A DNA stretch of 64,000 nucleotides from Solirubrobacterales bacterium. GTDB lineage: Bacteria > Actinomycetota > Thermoleophilia > Solirubrobacterales > Solirubrobacteraceae. Position 1 is the stretch's first letter, and each line of letters starts with the position of its first letter. The notes below the pieces were generated by a model. That model worked only from the letters and a program-made list of their open reading frames with translations. It was not told where the DNA came from and did no database searches. Positions 8,556 to 18,007 of the stretch are shown piece by piece. The DNA is taken from assembly GCA_027315115.1 (NCBI GenBank), contig DAHUYQ010000016.1:1-64000 (forward strand), written 5' to 3'. Made by a program: the position numbers and the translations under genes.

Positions 8556-9104
8556 TCAGGACTTGGTGATCACTTCTCCGCTTGGAGACATCACCCACCA
8601 GAGCGCTCCGAAGGAGTTGACGCCCTGGCCGCTGATGGCAGATTCGCTGCTGTCGGGCGTGTAGTAGTAGAGCGGCCGCCCGGCGTAGGTGACCTGCTTG
8701 GCGCCTTCGCTGCGGGTGATCGTGCCGATCTTGGCCGCGATCGCCCCACCCTGCGCCTTCGGCGTGCCGGTGGTGATCACCGGCGGCCAGGCAGTCGCGC
8801 ACGCCCCGTAGCAGGTGGATGTCGAGCCGTGATCGGCGACGAACATGTAGACCGTCAGCTTCCTGGGGCCCGCCGCGAGGATCTTGGTCTTCAGGACCGG
8901 ATTGGACTTCACGCTGATGACCACCGGTTCGGCCGCGGCCGTGCTCTTGGCGGCAGACGTCTTGGTGGTGCTGGTCGCGTACCCGCCTTCTTTTGATCCG
9001 CTCGTGCTGCTGTTCGGTTTGCTGCCCCCGCAGCCCGCCAGGAGGATCGCCGCCACCGCAGTGACCGCGAGGACCCCCAACCCGGCGGTGCTCGTTCTTC
9101 TCAT
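8556..9104 (-). CDS. Secreted COG4315-type lipoprotein
   Basis: A 182-aa exported lipoprotein. From ATG 9104 it begins MRRTSTAGLGVLAV and has a lipobox LLAGC at about residues 20-24, followed by a Ser/Thr-rich linker. The C-terminal part carries the features of the predicted-lipoprotein repeat family: MFVADHGSTSTCYGACATAWPP, then TYAGRPLYYYTPDS and WWVMSPSGEVI. GGAGG lies 4 bases before this ATG; the longer frame to 9179 has no signal-peptide logic. Function of the family is unknown. It follows folK by 58 bases on the same strand and ends at a strong hairpin. Confidence 0.85.
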   Translation of the reverse strand: MRRTSTAGLGVLAVTAVAAILLAGCGGSKPNSSTSGSKEGGYATSTTKTSAAKSTAAAEPVVISVKSNPVLKTKILAAGPRKLTVYMFVADHGSTSTCYGACATAWPPVITTGTPKAQGGAIAAKIGTITRSEGAKQVTYAGRPLYYYTPDSSESAISGQGVNSFGALWWVMSPSGEVITKS

Positions 9105-9162
9105 CGGACCTCCAAAATCGATTGGCTTTCCTCGGCGCCCGATCTGCCGCGCGCTCGAGCAC

Positions 9163-9687
9163 TCAACAGACTTTCTCACGCGGGAGGCTCAGAGGCGCAC
9201 CCTGCATGCGCACACCCTCCTGGAGCGGAAGTGCGGCAAGGGCGTCTGCCAGGCTTTGCCCGCCGGGCGTGGTCATCTCGAAATCGAGCTCCAGAGCGGG
9301 AATCAGCACGAATCGCCGGGTCAGCACCTGCTCGTGCGGCAGCGCCAGACGCTCGTGCGAAAGCTCGATGTCGCCGAGCATGAGAATGTCGATGTCGATG
9401 GCTCTAGGCCCGTGGTGCGGGCCGCCGGCCGCGCGGCCCAGCTCTCTCTCCAGCCGCTTGACAAGGTCGAGCAGCGGCAGCGGCTCCAGCGCGGTCTGGA
9501 CCCGCAGGCAGGCATTGAGGAAGCTTGGCTGGTCGAGGATCTCGCCCACCGGGTCCGTGTCATAGACGCTGGAGGACGCAAGAACTTCGACACCGGCGCG
9601 GTCGAGCGCATCGGCGGCTGCCTGAAGGTGCGCGCGGCGATCTCCCAAGTTGGAGCCTAGGCCGAGCAGACCCCTCCGCAGGCTCAC
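9163..9687 (-). CDS. folK: 2-amino-4-hydroxy-6-hydroxymethyldihydropteridine pyrophosphokinase
   Basis: Transfers pyrophosphate from ATP to hydroxymethyl-dihydropterin in folate synthesis. The 174-aa protein has LLGLGSNLGDRRAHL near its start, the pterin-binding region DPVGEILDQPSFLN, and the metal-binding signature HHGPRAIDIDILML (about 85-98), followed by LPHEQVLTRRFVLIPALE. GTG 9687 is preceded by AGGAA about 6 bases away that overlaps the folB stop codon, so folK is probably translationally coupled to folB. The frame is open farther upstream, but only as the folB shadow. Confidence 0.93.
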   Translation of the reverse strand: MSLRRGLLGLGSNLGDRRAHLQAAADALDRAGVEVLASSSVYDTDPVGEILDQPSFLNACLRVQTALEPLPLLDLVKRLERELGRAAGGPHHGPRAIDIDILMLGDIELSHERLALPHEQVLTRRFVLIPALELDFEMTTPGGQSLADALAALPLQEGVRMQGAPLSLPREKVC

Positions 9688-9695
9688 TGCCGTTC

Positions 9696-10247
9696 CTATT
9701 CGACCGGCTCGCGCCAGACCTCGACCGAGACCTCGTCCACCGGCAGCGGGATGGGCGGCTCGGGCTTTGCGGCCTTGACCCACACGCCTTCCAGCACGTA
9801 GTCGGCGAGAAGACGATCGGCGATGGTGCTGCATAGTCGCTCCAAGGTGCGGTGGGACCGTTGCTGAGCGATCAGCGTGACAAGCTGGCAGACCTCCGCG
9901 TAGTCCACGGTGTCCTCGATCCGGTCGGTCGCGGTGGCATCGGTCTCTCCGAGCTCCAGCCGCAGATCCAGCACCAGTCGCTGCCCCACCTCCCGCTCGG
10001 CGTCGCTGACGCCGTGGTGGGTGTAGATGGAGAGGCCGCTGATCTCGATCGTGACCGATTCGAGCGAGTCTTCTTCCTCGGCCTCGCCCTCGAGCTCCTC
10101 CTCGGCGCCGATCTCGTGCTCCGGCTCCTCCTGGCCAGCGAAGTCGGTGTCCCCCTGGCCATCGGCCCCGGGCGGCTGTGGTCCACGCTCGCCCGACCGG
10201 CGCTCGGTCAGGCCCTCGTCTGTCGGCTCGCGCTCGTGCTCGTCCAT
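9696..10247 (-). CDS. folB: Dihydroneopterin aldolase with acidic N-terminal extension
   Basis: Converts dihydroneopterin to 6-hydroxymethyl-dihydropterin and glycolaldehyde. The catalytic domain is residues 63-183: VTIEISGLSIYTHHGVSD, with the conserved Tyr-His-Gly, then TVDYAEVCQLV and ERLCSTIADRLL. Before it lies about 62 residues rich in Glu and Gly, unusual for the normal 120-aa family, with no good internal start near the domain. The ATG overlaps the end of folP by 40 bases. If the extension is translated it is probably disordered. Confidence 0.88.
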   Translation of the reverse strand: MDEHEREPTDEGLTERRSGERGPQPPGADGQGDTDFAGQEEPEHEIGAEEELEGEAEEEDSLESVTIEISGLSIYTHHGVSDAEREVGQRLVLDLRLELGETDATATDRIEDTVDYAEVCQLVTLIAQQRSHRTLERLCSTIADRLLADYVLEGVWVKAAKPEPPIPLPVDEVSVEVWREPVE

Positions 10248-11086
10248 GCAAGGCCCAACGTAGCAGCCGTGGCGATCAGCGCATCGCGAACGACCTTGAC
10301 GTCGTGGACGCGAAACACGCTCGCGCCTCGCTCCATCGCGAGCACGTTGGTAGCGATCGTGCCCCCAAGGCGTTCTGAGACGTCGATGGGCTGATCCTGA
10401 CCGGCCGCGTCCGCGGCGATCCGACCGAGGAAGCTCTTGCGCGAGGTGCCGACCACCACCGGCCTGCCGAGCTCCGCGAGCTCAGGGAGGCGACGCAGCA
10501 GCTCCAGGTTGTGCGCGACCGTCTTGCCGAAGCCGATGCCCGGATCGAGCAGCAGCCGCTCCTCGGCTATCCCCTGCGAGACGGCGTAGGCCATCCGCTC
10601 TTCCAGGAACCCCTTCACGTCGCTGAGCACATCCTTGTACGACGACCCGCTCACGCTTCGCTGCATCGTGCGCGGCTCGCCGAGCATGTGCATCAGGCAG
10701 CACTCTGCTCCGGCGTCGGCGACGATCGCGGCCATCTCCGGGTCCCCGCGCAGCGCGGTGACGTCGTTGAGCATCCCAGCGCCCGCGGCCAGCGCGCGCG
10801 CCGCCACCTCCGCGCTGGACGTGTCGATCGATAGCTCGACATCGGGCGCCGCATCGGCAAGCTCCTCGATCACCGGCAGCACTCTGCGCATCTGCTCGGC
10901 CGCCGAGACCGGCTCGGCTCCGGGGCGCGTGGACTCGCCGCCGATGTCCACGATCGCAGCCCCTTCGCGGGCAAGCTGCATGCCATGCTCGACAGCAGCC
11001 CGGGAGCTCAGATACAGCCCTCCGTCGGAGAACGAGTCAGGCGTGACGTTGAGTATCCCCATCAGGGCGTAGCTACGGGTCAGCAC
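10208..11086 (-). CDS. folP: Dihydropteroate synthase
   Basis: Condenses hydroxymethyl-dihydropterin pyrophosphate with p-aminobenzoate; target of sulfonamides. The 292-aa TIM barrel has both family signatures: GILNVTPDSFSDGG (10-23) and IVDIGGESTRPGAEPVSA (46-63), then SIDTSSAEVA, MLNDVTAL, LLLDPGIGFGKT and VVVGTSRKSFLG. The start is GTG 11086. It leads a folP-folB-folK group. In many actinobacteria folE lies between ftsH and folP; here that spot holds only tandem repeats. Confidence 0.95.
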   Translation of the reverse strand: MLTRSYALMGILNVTPDSFSDGGLYLSSRAAVEHGMQLAREGAAIVDIGGESTRPGAEPVSAAEQMRRVLPVIEELADAAPDVELSIDTSSAEVAARALAAGAGMLNDVTALRGDPEMAAIVADAGAECCLMHMLGEPRTMQRSVSGSSYKDVLSDVKGFLEERMAYAVSQGIAEERLLLDPGIGFGKTVAHNLELLRRLPELAELGRPVVVGTSRKSFLGRIAADAAGQDQPIDVSERLGGTIATNVLAMERGASVFRVHDVKVVRDALIATAATLGLAWTSTSASRQTRA

Positions 11087-11090
11087 GGTC

Positions 11091-11296
11091 CGACGAGCGT
11101 ATCGCCGTGGCTGGCCAGGACGCAGCGAGCGTGGCGTACTTCGTACGCGAGCGAGCGAGGACGCCGCCCGGCGCGGCTAGACGCCGTCGGCGACGAGCGT
11201 ATCGCCGTGGCTGGCCAGGACGCAGCGAGCGTGGCGTACTTCGTACGCGAGCGAGCGAGGACGCCGCCAGGCGCGGCTAGACGCCGCCAGGCGCGG

Positions 11297-11300
<4 letters not shown>
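11091..11300. repeat. 100-bp tandem duplication carrying two copies of the dispersed palindromic repeat
   Basis: Bases 11091-11190 and 11191-11290 are near-identical head-to-tail copies of exactly 100 bases, differing only near their ends. Each contains the dispersed repeat (11118-11166 and 11218-11266) with hairpin gcgtac-ttc-gtacgc. A further 20-base unit is duplicated at 11261-11280 and 11281-11300. The array fills the ftsH-folP spacer and touches the ftsH stop codon. Confidence 0.9.
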
Positions 11301-13267
<1,967 letters not shown>

Positions 13268-13357
13268 CGGTGGTTGACCTCTCATTGGCTCTGGCGCCGC
13301 CTCGCGGCATCCCGCCAGTGGTTCAGCGTACCACGGGCGGGATGACGCGCCGATGGG

Positions 13358-13963
13358 TCAATGGCCCTCCAGCGCCGCGACGTATGGCAGGTTCCTGAAG
13401 CGCTCGGCGTGGTCGAGCCCGTAGCCGACGACGAAGCGATCGGGGATCTGGAAGCCGACGTAGCGCATCGGCAGCTGCACCTTGCGCCGGTCAGGCTTGT
13501 TCAGCAGCGCGCAGACCTCCAGCGAGCGTGGCCCGCGGGACCCCAGGTTGCGCATCAGGTACTGGAGGGTCAGGCCGGAGTCCACGATGTCCTCGACGAT
13601 CAACACGTCTCTGTCTTCGATCGCCGCGTCGAGATCCTTGAGTATCCGCACGACCCCCGAGGAGTCGGTCGCCGAGCCGTAGGAGGCGACCGCCATGAAG
13701 TCGACGTGGACGGGCACCTCGATCTGGCGCATGAGGTCGGAGATGAAGAAGACCGCGCCCTTCAACACGCCGACCAGCAGCGGCGTGCAGCCGGCATAGT
13801 CGCGCGATATCTCGGCGCCCAACTCGGCCACGCGCCGGCGGAGATCCTCTTCGCCGACGATCACCTCCCCGACGCCCGGCTGCTCCCCGATCAGGGCCGG
13901 CGTGCCGCCAGCGTGGGTCGGCACGGTGCTCTGCTGGCTGCCCACCGTCCGCAGTCTAGTCAT
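13358..13963 (-). CDS. hpt: Hypoxanthine-guanine phosphoribosyltransferase
   Basis: Purine salvage: joins hypoxanthine or guanine to PRPP. The 201-aa protein has LLVGVLKGAVFFISDL, the PRPP loop VLIVEDIVDSGLTLQYL and the base-binding FQIPDRFVVGYGLDH. About 30 extra residues precede the family core. ATG 13963 is preceded by GAGG 6 bases upstream and overlaps the tilS stop codon by 8 bases (ATGACTAG), indicating translational coupling in tilS-hpt-ftsH. Confidence 0.94.
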   Translation of the reverse strand: MTRLRTVGSQQSTVPTHAGGTPALIGEQPGVGEVIVGEEDLRRRVAELGAEISRDYAGCTPLLVGVLKGAVFFISDLMRQIEVPVHVDFMAVASYGSATDSSGVVRILKDLDAAIEDRDVLIVEDIVDSGLTLQYLMRNLGSRGPRSLEVCALLNKPDRRKVQLPMRYVGFQIPDRFVVGYGLDHAERFRNLPYVAALEGH

Positions 13964-14969
13964 CGAGGTCCTCCGCGGGCATCGGCGGCCCATGCTCGGT
14001 GGAGGCCGTCGACAGGTCTCGTGGAGGCAGCCTCACCATCGAGAGTCGCCCTCCTTGAAGCACAGCGCCCACGAGCGCGCCCAGGTGCAGCTCCGCCCTG
14101 CCGCCGCGGCGCCCTAGCTCGACCAGCTCGGCCACTCGCTCGCCGGCCTGCGGCACCAGGCGTCCCGCCGCCTGCTCTGCGAGCCGCACCACGACCATGC
14201 GGGCGAGCGCCGGCGCCAGGACGGCCAGGCGTTCCACGGAGATGCTCTGCGCGCCCGCGAGCTCGGCATCGACGAGGGCTTCGAGCACATCCGTCTCCTC
14301 CCGCAGCAGCTCTGCGGTGCGCAGCACGTTGGCCTCGGCCGCCGGGTGCAGCTCGCGCAGCGCCGGCAGCAGGCGATGGCGGACCCTGTTGCGTGCGTAA
14401 CGCTCGCTGAGGTTGCTCTCATCCTCCCGCCAGCCAAGCCCCCTGGCTTGGCAGTATGCGGCCGTCTGCTCACGGCTGATCGGAAGCAGCGGCCGCACCA
14501 CCCTCCCCTCCCGCGCGCCCATCCCCAGCAGGGCCCGGCGGCCAGGCGAGGCCGCGAGGCGGTAGAGGATCGTCTCGACCTGGTCGGAGGAGGTGTGCCC
14601 GACGGCGATCGCCGCGTCGATCGGACGCGCGATCAGCTCCGCCTGCTCGTAGCGCAGCCTGCGCGCCCACGCCTGCAGGTTGCCGCGGATCGGCTCCTGC
14701 TGCCCCTTGGCGCGAAGCACCTCCAGGGGGACGTCCAGGCGCGCGCAGAGCGCCGCGCAGTGACGCTCGTCCTCGTCAGCCTGCTCCCGCAGCCCGTAGT
14801 TGACATGCAGGGCGCGGACCGCGTCCGCGCCGCAGATCCGCACGGCCAGGTCGAGCAGGCAGACCGAGTCCCGTCCACCGGAGATCATCGCGACCACCGG
14901 CCGCCCCTCCTCGAGCAGGCCATCCTCGCGAACCAGTTCGAGAACGTGCTCGGCGAAGGGCTCATCCAC
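13956..14969 (-). CDS. tilS: tRNA(Ile)-lysidine synthase
   Basis: Uses ATP and lysine to convert C34 of the CAU-anticodon tRNA-Ile to lysidine. The 337-aa protein has the PP-loop ISGGRDSVCLLDLA (29-42; the common form is SGGxDS), HVNYGLREQADEDE, and the N-type ATPase helices around VGHTSSDQVETILYRL and DESNLSERYARNRVRHRLLP. The C-terminal domain is short. Its start overlaps the preceding cyclase gene by 8 bases and its end overlaps hpt by 8. Confidence 0.93.
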   Translation of the reverse strand: MDEPFAEHVLELVREDGLLEEGRPVVAMISGGRDSVCLLDLAVRICGADAVRALHVNYGLREQADEDERHCAALCARLDVPLEVLRAKGQQEPIRGNLQAWARRLRYEQAELIARPIDAAIAVGHTSSDQVETILYRLAASPGRRALLGMGAREGRVVRPLLPISREQTAAYCQARGLGWREDESNLSERYARNRVRHRLLPALRELHPAAEANVLRTAELLREETDVLEALVDAELAGAQSISVERLAVLAPALARMVVVRLAEQAAGRLVPQAGERVAELVELGRRGGRAELHLGALVGAVLQGGRLSMVRLPPRDLSTASTEHGPPMPAEDLDD

Positions 14970-16170
14970 GCTTTCTGCCCGCCTGGAAGAGCTCGGTCGG
15001 CTGCGAGAAGCCCTTCAGGCCGACCTCGCCGATCCGCTCGAAGACCAGCCCGTCCACCCCGCCCGCGGCGTCGACCACAGCCCTCGTCACGAGCACCTCG
15101 CCGCCGCCGGCGCGAGCGACCACGCGCGCCGCCTGATTGACCTCGCGGCCGTAGTAGTCGCCGTCGCGGTAGAGCGCATCGCCGTGATGGATGCCGATCC
15201 GCGGCGGCGGGTCCGGCCGCCTGGCTTCGCTCCTGCGTGCCGTGCGGCGCGCGAAGCGCACCGCCCAGTCGGTCAGCGCGACCGGATCGGCGGCCACGAT
15301 CATCACCTCGTCGCCGAGTGTCTTTATCACGCGCGCGTCGGCGGGCAGGGTGCGTGAGACCGTCTCCACGAAGCGCTCGACGGTCGCCACGGCCTCCTCG
15401 TCGCCGCGCTCCTCGGTCAGCCGCGTGTACCCCGCCATGTCCGCGAAGGCGATCGCGACGCGCATGCGCCCCTGCCCCTGGACGGCGCCGTCGAGATCTC
15501 CCTCCACGTGGCCGATCACGTCCTGCTCGACGAAGTGGGTGAGCATCCGCGCGTGGAAGTAGTTCATCAGCGGCACGATGAAGGGCAGCAGCTCGCGGGT
15601 GAGCGCCTCCATCTCCTCGGCGACCTCGACGCCTGGCACGCCCGCCCGCATCAGCGGCTCGTGCACGTAGAGATGGAAGAGCCGCACCTCAGCGTCGGCG
15701 ATCTGGGCGATCGCCTGCGCGTAGACTCGCGCCAGTTGCAGCAGCGCCGGCAGTGGCAAGCCCGCCGCCAGGATCTCGGCGACGTACTTGAGCATCTGCA
15801 GGTCCTGGTCGGAGAGCGCGTCGAGCGAGAGCGTGCTCGTGCCCATCGCGGCGTAGAGGCGTTGCACCAAATCGGTGCTCAGGCCAGTGATGGCAGACAC
15901 GTCGGCAAGCGAATGGCTGCCCTGCTCGCTGGCCAGCAGTTCGTCGACGTAGCCGAAGACGAGCCGGCCGCTGTGCGTGGCCTCCCTGATCTTCTCGATC
16001 GTGTAGCCGCGCTCCCGCAGGCTCGCCACGATCCGAACGTGGGACGCCGCCGCGGGCGTCCAGGCTCCTTCGTACTGGGGCACGAGACCATCCCTGACCC
16101 AACGACGAACCGTGCCGGCGGACACGCCCGCCCGCTGGGCGACGTGGGCGAGCGTCAGCTCGATGCTCAC
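14962..16170 (-). CDS. MerR-type HTH protein with C-terminal class III nucleotidyl cyclase domain
   Basis: A 402-aa fusion. Residues 5-75 form a MerR-like winged HTH (TLAHVAQRAGVSAGTVRRWV, then YTIEKIREAT). 80-225 is a helical region of unknown role. 235-395 is a class III adenylate/guanylate cyclase catalytic domain: IAFADMAGYTRLTEERG (metal Asp), VIKTLGDEVMIVA (Lys and second Asp region) and DYYGREVNQAARVVARA (Asn/Arg transition-state residues). The catalytic set looks complete, so it may make cAMP, perhaps controlled by the HTH half. Translationally coupled to tilS by 8 bases. Whether it binds DNA is unknown. Confidence 0.85.
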   Translation of the reverse strand: MSIELTLAHVAQRAGVSAGTVRRWVRDGLVPQYEGAWTPAAASHVRIVASLRERGYTIEKIREATHSGRLVFGYVDELLASEQGSHSLADVSAITGLSTDLVQRLYAAMGTSTLSLDALSDQDLQMLKYVAEILAAGLPLPALLQLARVYAQAIAQIADAEVRLFHLYVHEPLMRAGVPGVEVAEEMEALTRELLPFIVPLMNYFHARMLTHFVEQDVIGHVEGDLDGAVQGQGRMRVAIAFADMAGYTRLTEERGDEEAVATVERFVETVSRTLPADARVIKTLGDEVMIVAADPVALTDWAVRFARRTARRSEARRPDPPPRIGIHHGDALYRDGDYYGREVNQAARVVARAGGGEVLVTRAVVDAAGGVDGLVFERIGEVGLKGFSQPTELFQAGRKRG

Positions 16171-16174
16171 AGCG

Positions 16175-16600
16175 TCATACCGCCAGATGGGGGTACTCGC
16201 GCGCCACGAGATCGCGATAGCGCGGGAACAGCGGCTTGGTGACCGGGATCAGGGCGAGCGCGGCTCGAATGTCGCCGCTGGTCTTGATGCGACGCCTGGC
16301 GATCGCCAGCGGCACGTTCTCCTTACCCTGGAAGTAGCGGTTTGCCACCTCGGAGCTCATCTTCATCTTCACCTTCGCGCGCCAGTCGATCTCGTCGCTC
16401 CAGCGCCAGTGCAGGTTCGCGCGCTCGCTCCCGCGCCGCGCCCTTATGTTCACGACCAGATCGAGATCCTCGAACTCCCACCGCTGTGGCACGTCGGCGT
16501 CGCGCAGACGCGGTCCCATCTCGGGGTCATCGCTCATCATCGTGAAAGCTCGGTCCATCACCTCGCGAAACTCGGCCACCGACCTGAAAGGCGTCGCCAT
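16175..16600 (-). CDS. SCP2 sterol-carrier-like domain protein
   Basis: A 141-aa single-domain protein. The second half, with WRAKVKMKMSSEVANRYFQ, ENVPLAIARRRIKTSGD and LIPVTKPLFPRYRDL, fits the SCP2 fold that binds lipids or fatty acyl chains in a hydrophobic tunnel. ATG 16600 begins MATPFRSVAEF and matches the family start; the frame stays open far upstream only as an antisense shadow. It lies 4 bases upstream of the cyclase gene's ATG on the same strand. The ligand is unknown. Confidence 0.8.
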   Translation of the reverse strand: MATPFRSVAEFREVMDRAFTMMSDDPEMGPRLRDADVPQRWEFEDLDLVVNIRARRGSERANLHWRWSDEIDWRAKVKMKMSSEVANRYFQGKENVPLAIARRRIKTSGDIRAALALIPVTKPLFPRYRDLVAREYPHLAV

Positions 16601-16627
16601 TGCTCGCAGTCTAGAGTCGCGCGGCGC

Positions 16628-17341
16628 ATGAGCACCCACGCGCCCATCCACCTGCGGCCGACCGCGCCGCTTGCGCCGCGGGCACTGCTGCCGGGCGACC
16701 CCGGACGCGCGCTCGCGCTCGCACAGGCTCTGATCGAGCAGCCGAAGATGTTCAACCACCATCGCGGCCTGTGGGGATACACAGGCCCCGCCCGCGCCGA
16801 CGGGCGGCCGCTCAGCATCCAGAGCACGGGGATGGGCGGGCCGTCGGCCGCGATCGTCTTCGAGGAGCTGGTGATGCTCGGACTCAGGAGCGCCGTCCGG
16901 GTGGGGACGTGCGGGGCGCTGGACCAGGAGCTGCAGCTCGGCGAGATCGTGCTCGCGAGCGAGGCGATCGCGGCCGACGGCGCCGGTCGCAGTCTCGCCG
17001 GCGGCGGCCGGCCCAGAGCCGATCCCGATCTCAACGCCGCGCTGGCGGCCGCCGCGGCCCCGCGGCGCATCGGTCCGATCGTGAGCACGGATCTCTTCTA
17101 TGACCGCGCCTCGCCCGAGCCTGAGCGCGCCTGGCGATCCGAGGGGGCGCTTGCGGTGGAGATGGAGGCGGCGACCCTGCTCGCGCTCGGCCGGCACCAC
17201 GACGTCAGCGTCGCCTGCCTGCTGATCGTCTCTGACGTCTTCCCGCGGCCGGGCGTGCGCGAACGGATCGAGGACGCGCCGCTGCTGGAGATCGCAGAGC
17301 GCGCCGGCGCCGCCGCGGTCGCGGCGCTCGGGTCGCGCTGA
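16628..17341 (+). CDS. Nucleoside phosphorylase (PNP/UDP family)
   Basis: Phosphorolysis of a nucleoside to base and ribose-1-phosphate. The 237-aa protein from ATG 16628 shows LLPGDPGRALALA near the start, IQSTGMGGPSAAIVFEEL (phosphate/ribose site), RVGTCGALDQEL and VEMEAATLLAL (ribose-binding Glu). These are the hallmarks of the hexameric DeoD/Udp group. The base specificity, purine or uridine, cannot be fixed by eye. It is divergent from the SCP2-like gene with 27 bases between starts, and convergent with the next gene with 5 bases between stops. Confidence 0.88.
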   Translation: MSTHAPIHLRPTAPLAPRALLPGDPGRALALAQALIEQPKMFNHHRGLWGYTGPARADGRPLSIQSTGMGGPSAAIVFEELVMLGLRSAVRVGTCGALDQELQLGEIVLASEAIAADGAGRSLAGGGRPRADPDLNAALAAAAAPRRIGPIVSTDLFYDRASPEPERAWRSEGALAVEMEAATLLALGRHHDVSVACLLIVSDVFPRPGVRERIEDAPLLEIAERAGAAAVAALGSR

Positions 17342-17346
17342 GGGCG

Positions 17347-17910
17347 TCAGGACTTCGACTGCGAACGGGCGCCGCGACCTGCCGCGGGCGACTTCCTCGC
17401 TGCGCTCGCGGTCGCACGGCCCTTGGTGGCAGGGCTCTTGGTCGCAGGACTCTTGGTCGCAGGGCTCTTGGTCGCAGGGCTCTTGGTCGAAGCCGAGGAT
17501 CGCGAGGCCCGCGAGGCCCGCGCCGGCGCCGGCTTGGCATCGACCTTCTCGCTGGAGAGCTCCTGCACCTTCTCCGCGATGCTCCCGAGCTGGTCCTCGA
17601 TCGCGCTGAGCCGCTGGGCGGTGCCGCGGTCGATCCGCGTCACGCCGTCCTCGATCCCCTCCAGGCGCTGCGAGAGCGAGCGCAGCCGCCGCGTGAGCCG
17701 TTCGATGTCGGCGGCCGACGGCAGGTTGAGGGCGCCCATCGCAAGCTCCTGCGCCTGCGCGGCCTTCTCGCGGGCATCGAATGCCCGGCCGATCGCGCCG
17801 CTGACCACGGGGTTCTCCAGCAGGTCGCTCAGCGCGCGACCGAGCCTGTCCTCCGCACCGCCGGCGATCCGATCGCGTAGACCCGCGATCCCGTGTTGAT
17901 CTGCATTCAT
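17347..17910 (-). CDS. Coiled-coil protein with KSPAT-repeat basic tail (phasin/histone-H1-like, unassigned)
   Basis: A 187-aa protein starting MNADQHGIAGLRDRI. Residues 1-125 are predicted helical, with a heptad-like region (IERLTRRLRSLSQRLEGIED, then QRLSAIEDQLGSIAEKVQEL). Residues 130-187 are a Lys/Ala/Ser/Pro tail with four KSPAT units encoded by four 15-base repeats (17426-17485). Basic SPK/KSPA-type tails occur in histone-H1-like and AlgP/phasin-like bacterial proteins. Binding to DNA or polyester granules is possible but unproven. ATG 17910 is chosen; the frame upstream is an antisense shadow. Confidence 0.72.
   Translation of the reverse strand: MNADQHGIAGLRDRIAGGAEDRLGRALSDLLENPVVSGAIGRAFDAREKAAQAQELAMGALNLPSAADIERLTRRLRSLSQRLEGIEDGVTRIDRGTAQRLSAIEDQLGSIAEKVQELSSEKVDAKPAPARASRASRSSASTKSPATKSPATKSPATKSPATKGRATASAARKSPAAGRGARSQSKS
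17426..17485 (-). repeat. Four 15-bp tandem repeats inside the KSPAT tail
   Basis: Units of the form gtcgcagggctcttg repeat four times in phase with the codons. The fixed 15-base period keeps the reading frame if copies are gained or lost. Confidence 0.9.
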
Positions 17911-18007
17911 CCGCTGGCTCCTCGTCTTGCTGGCAGGCCTTCGATGAGGATAGGCGCCCCGGGCGCGCCTCGATCCTCTCCGGGTGCCGGGAGGATACGG
18001 TGCTGCT

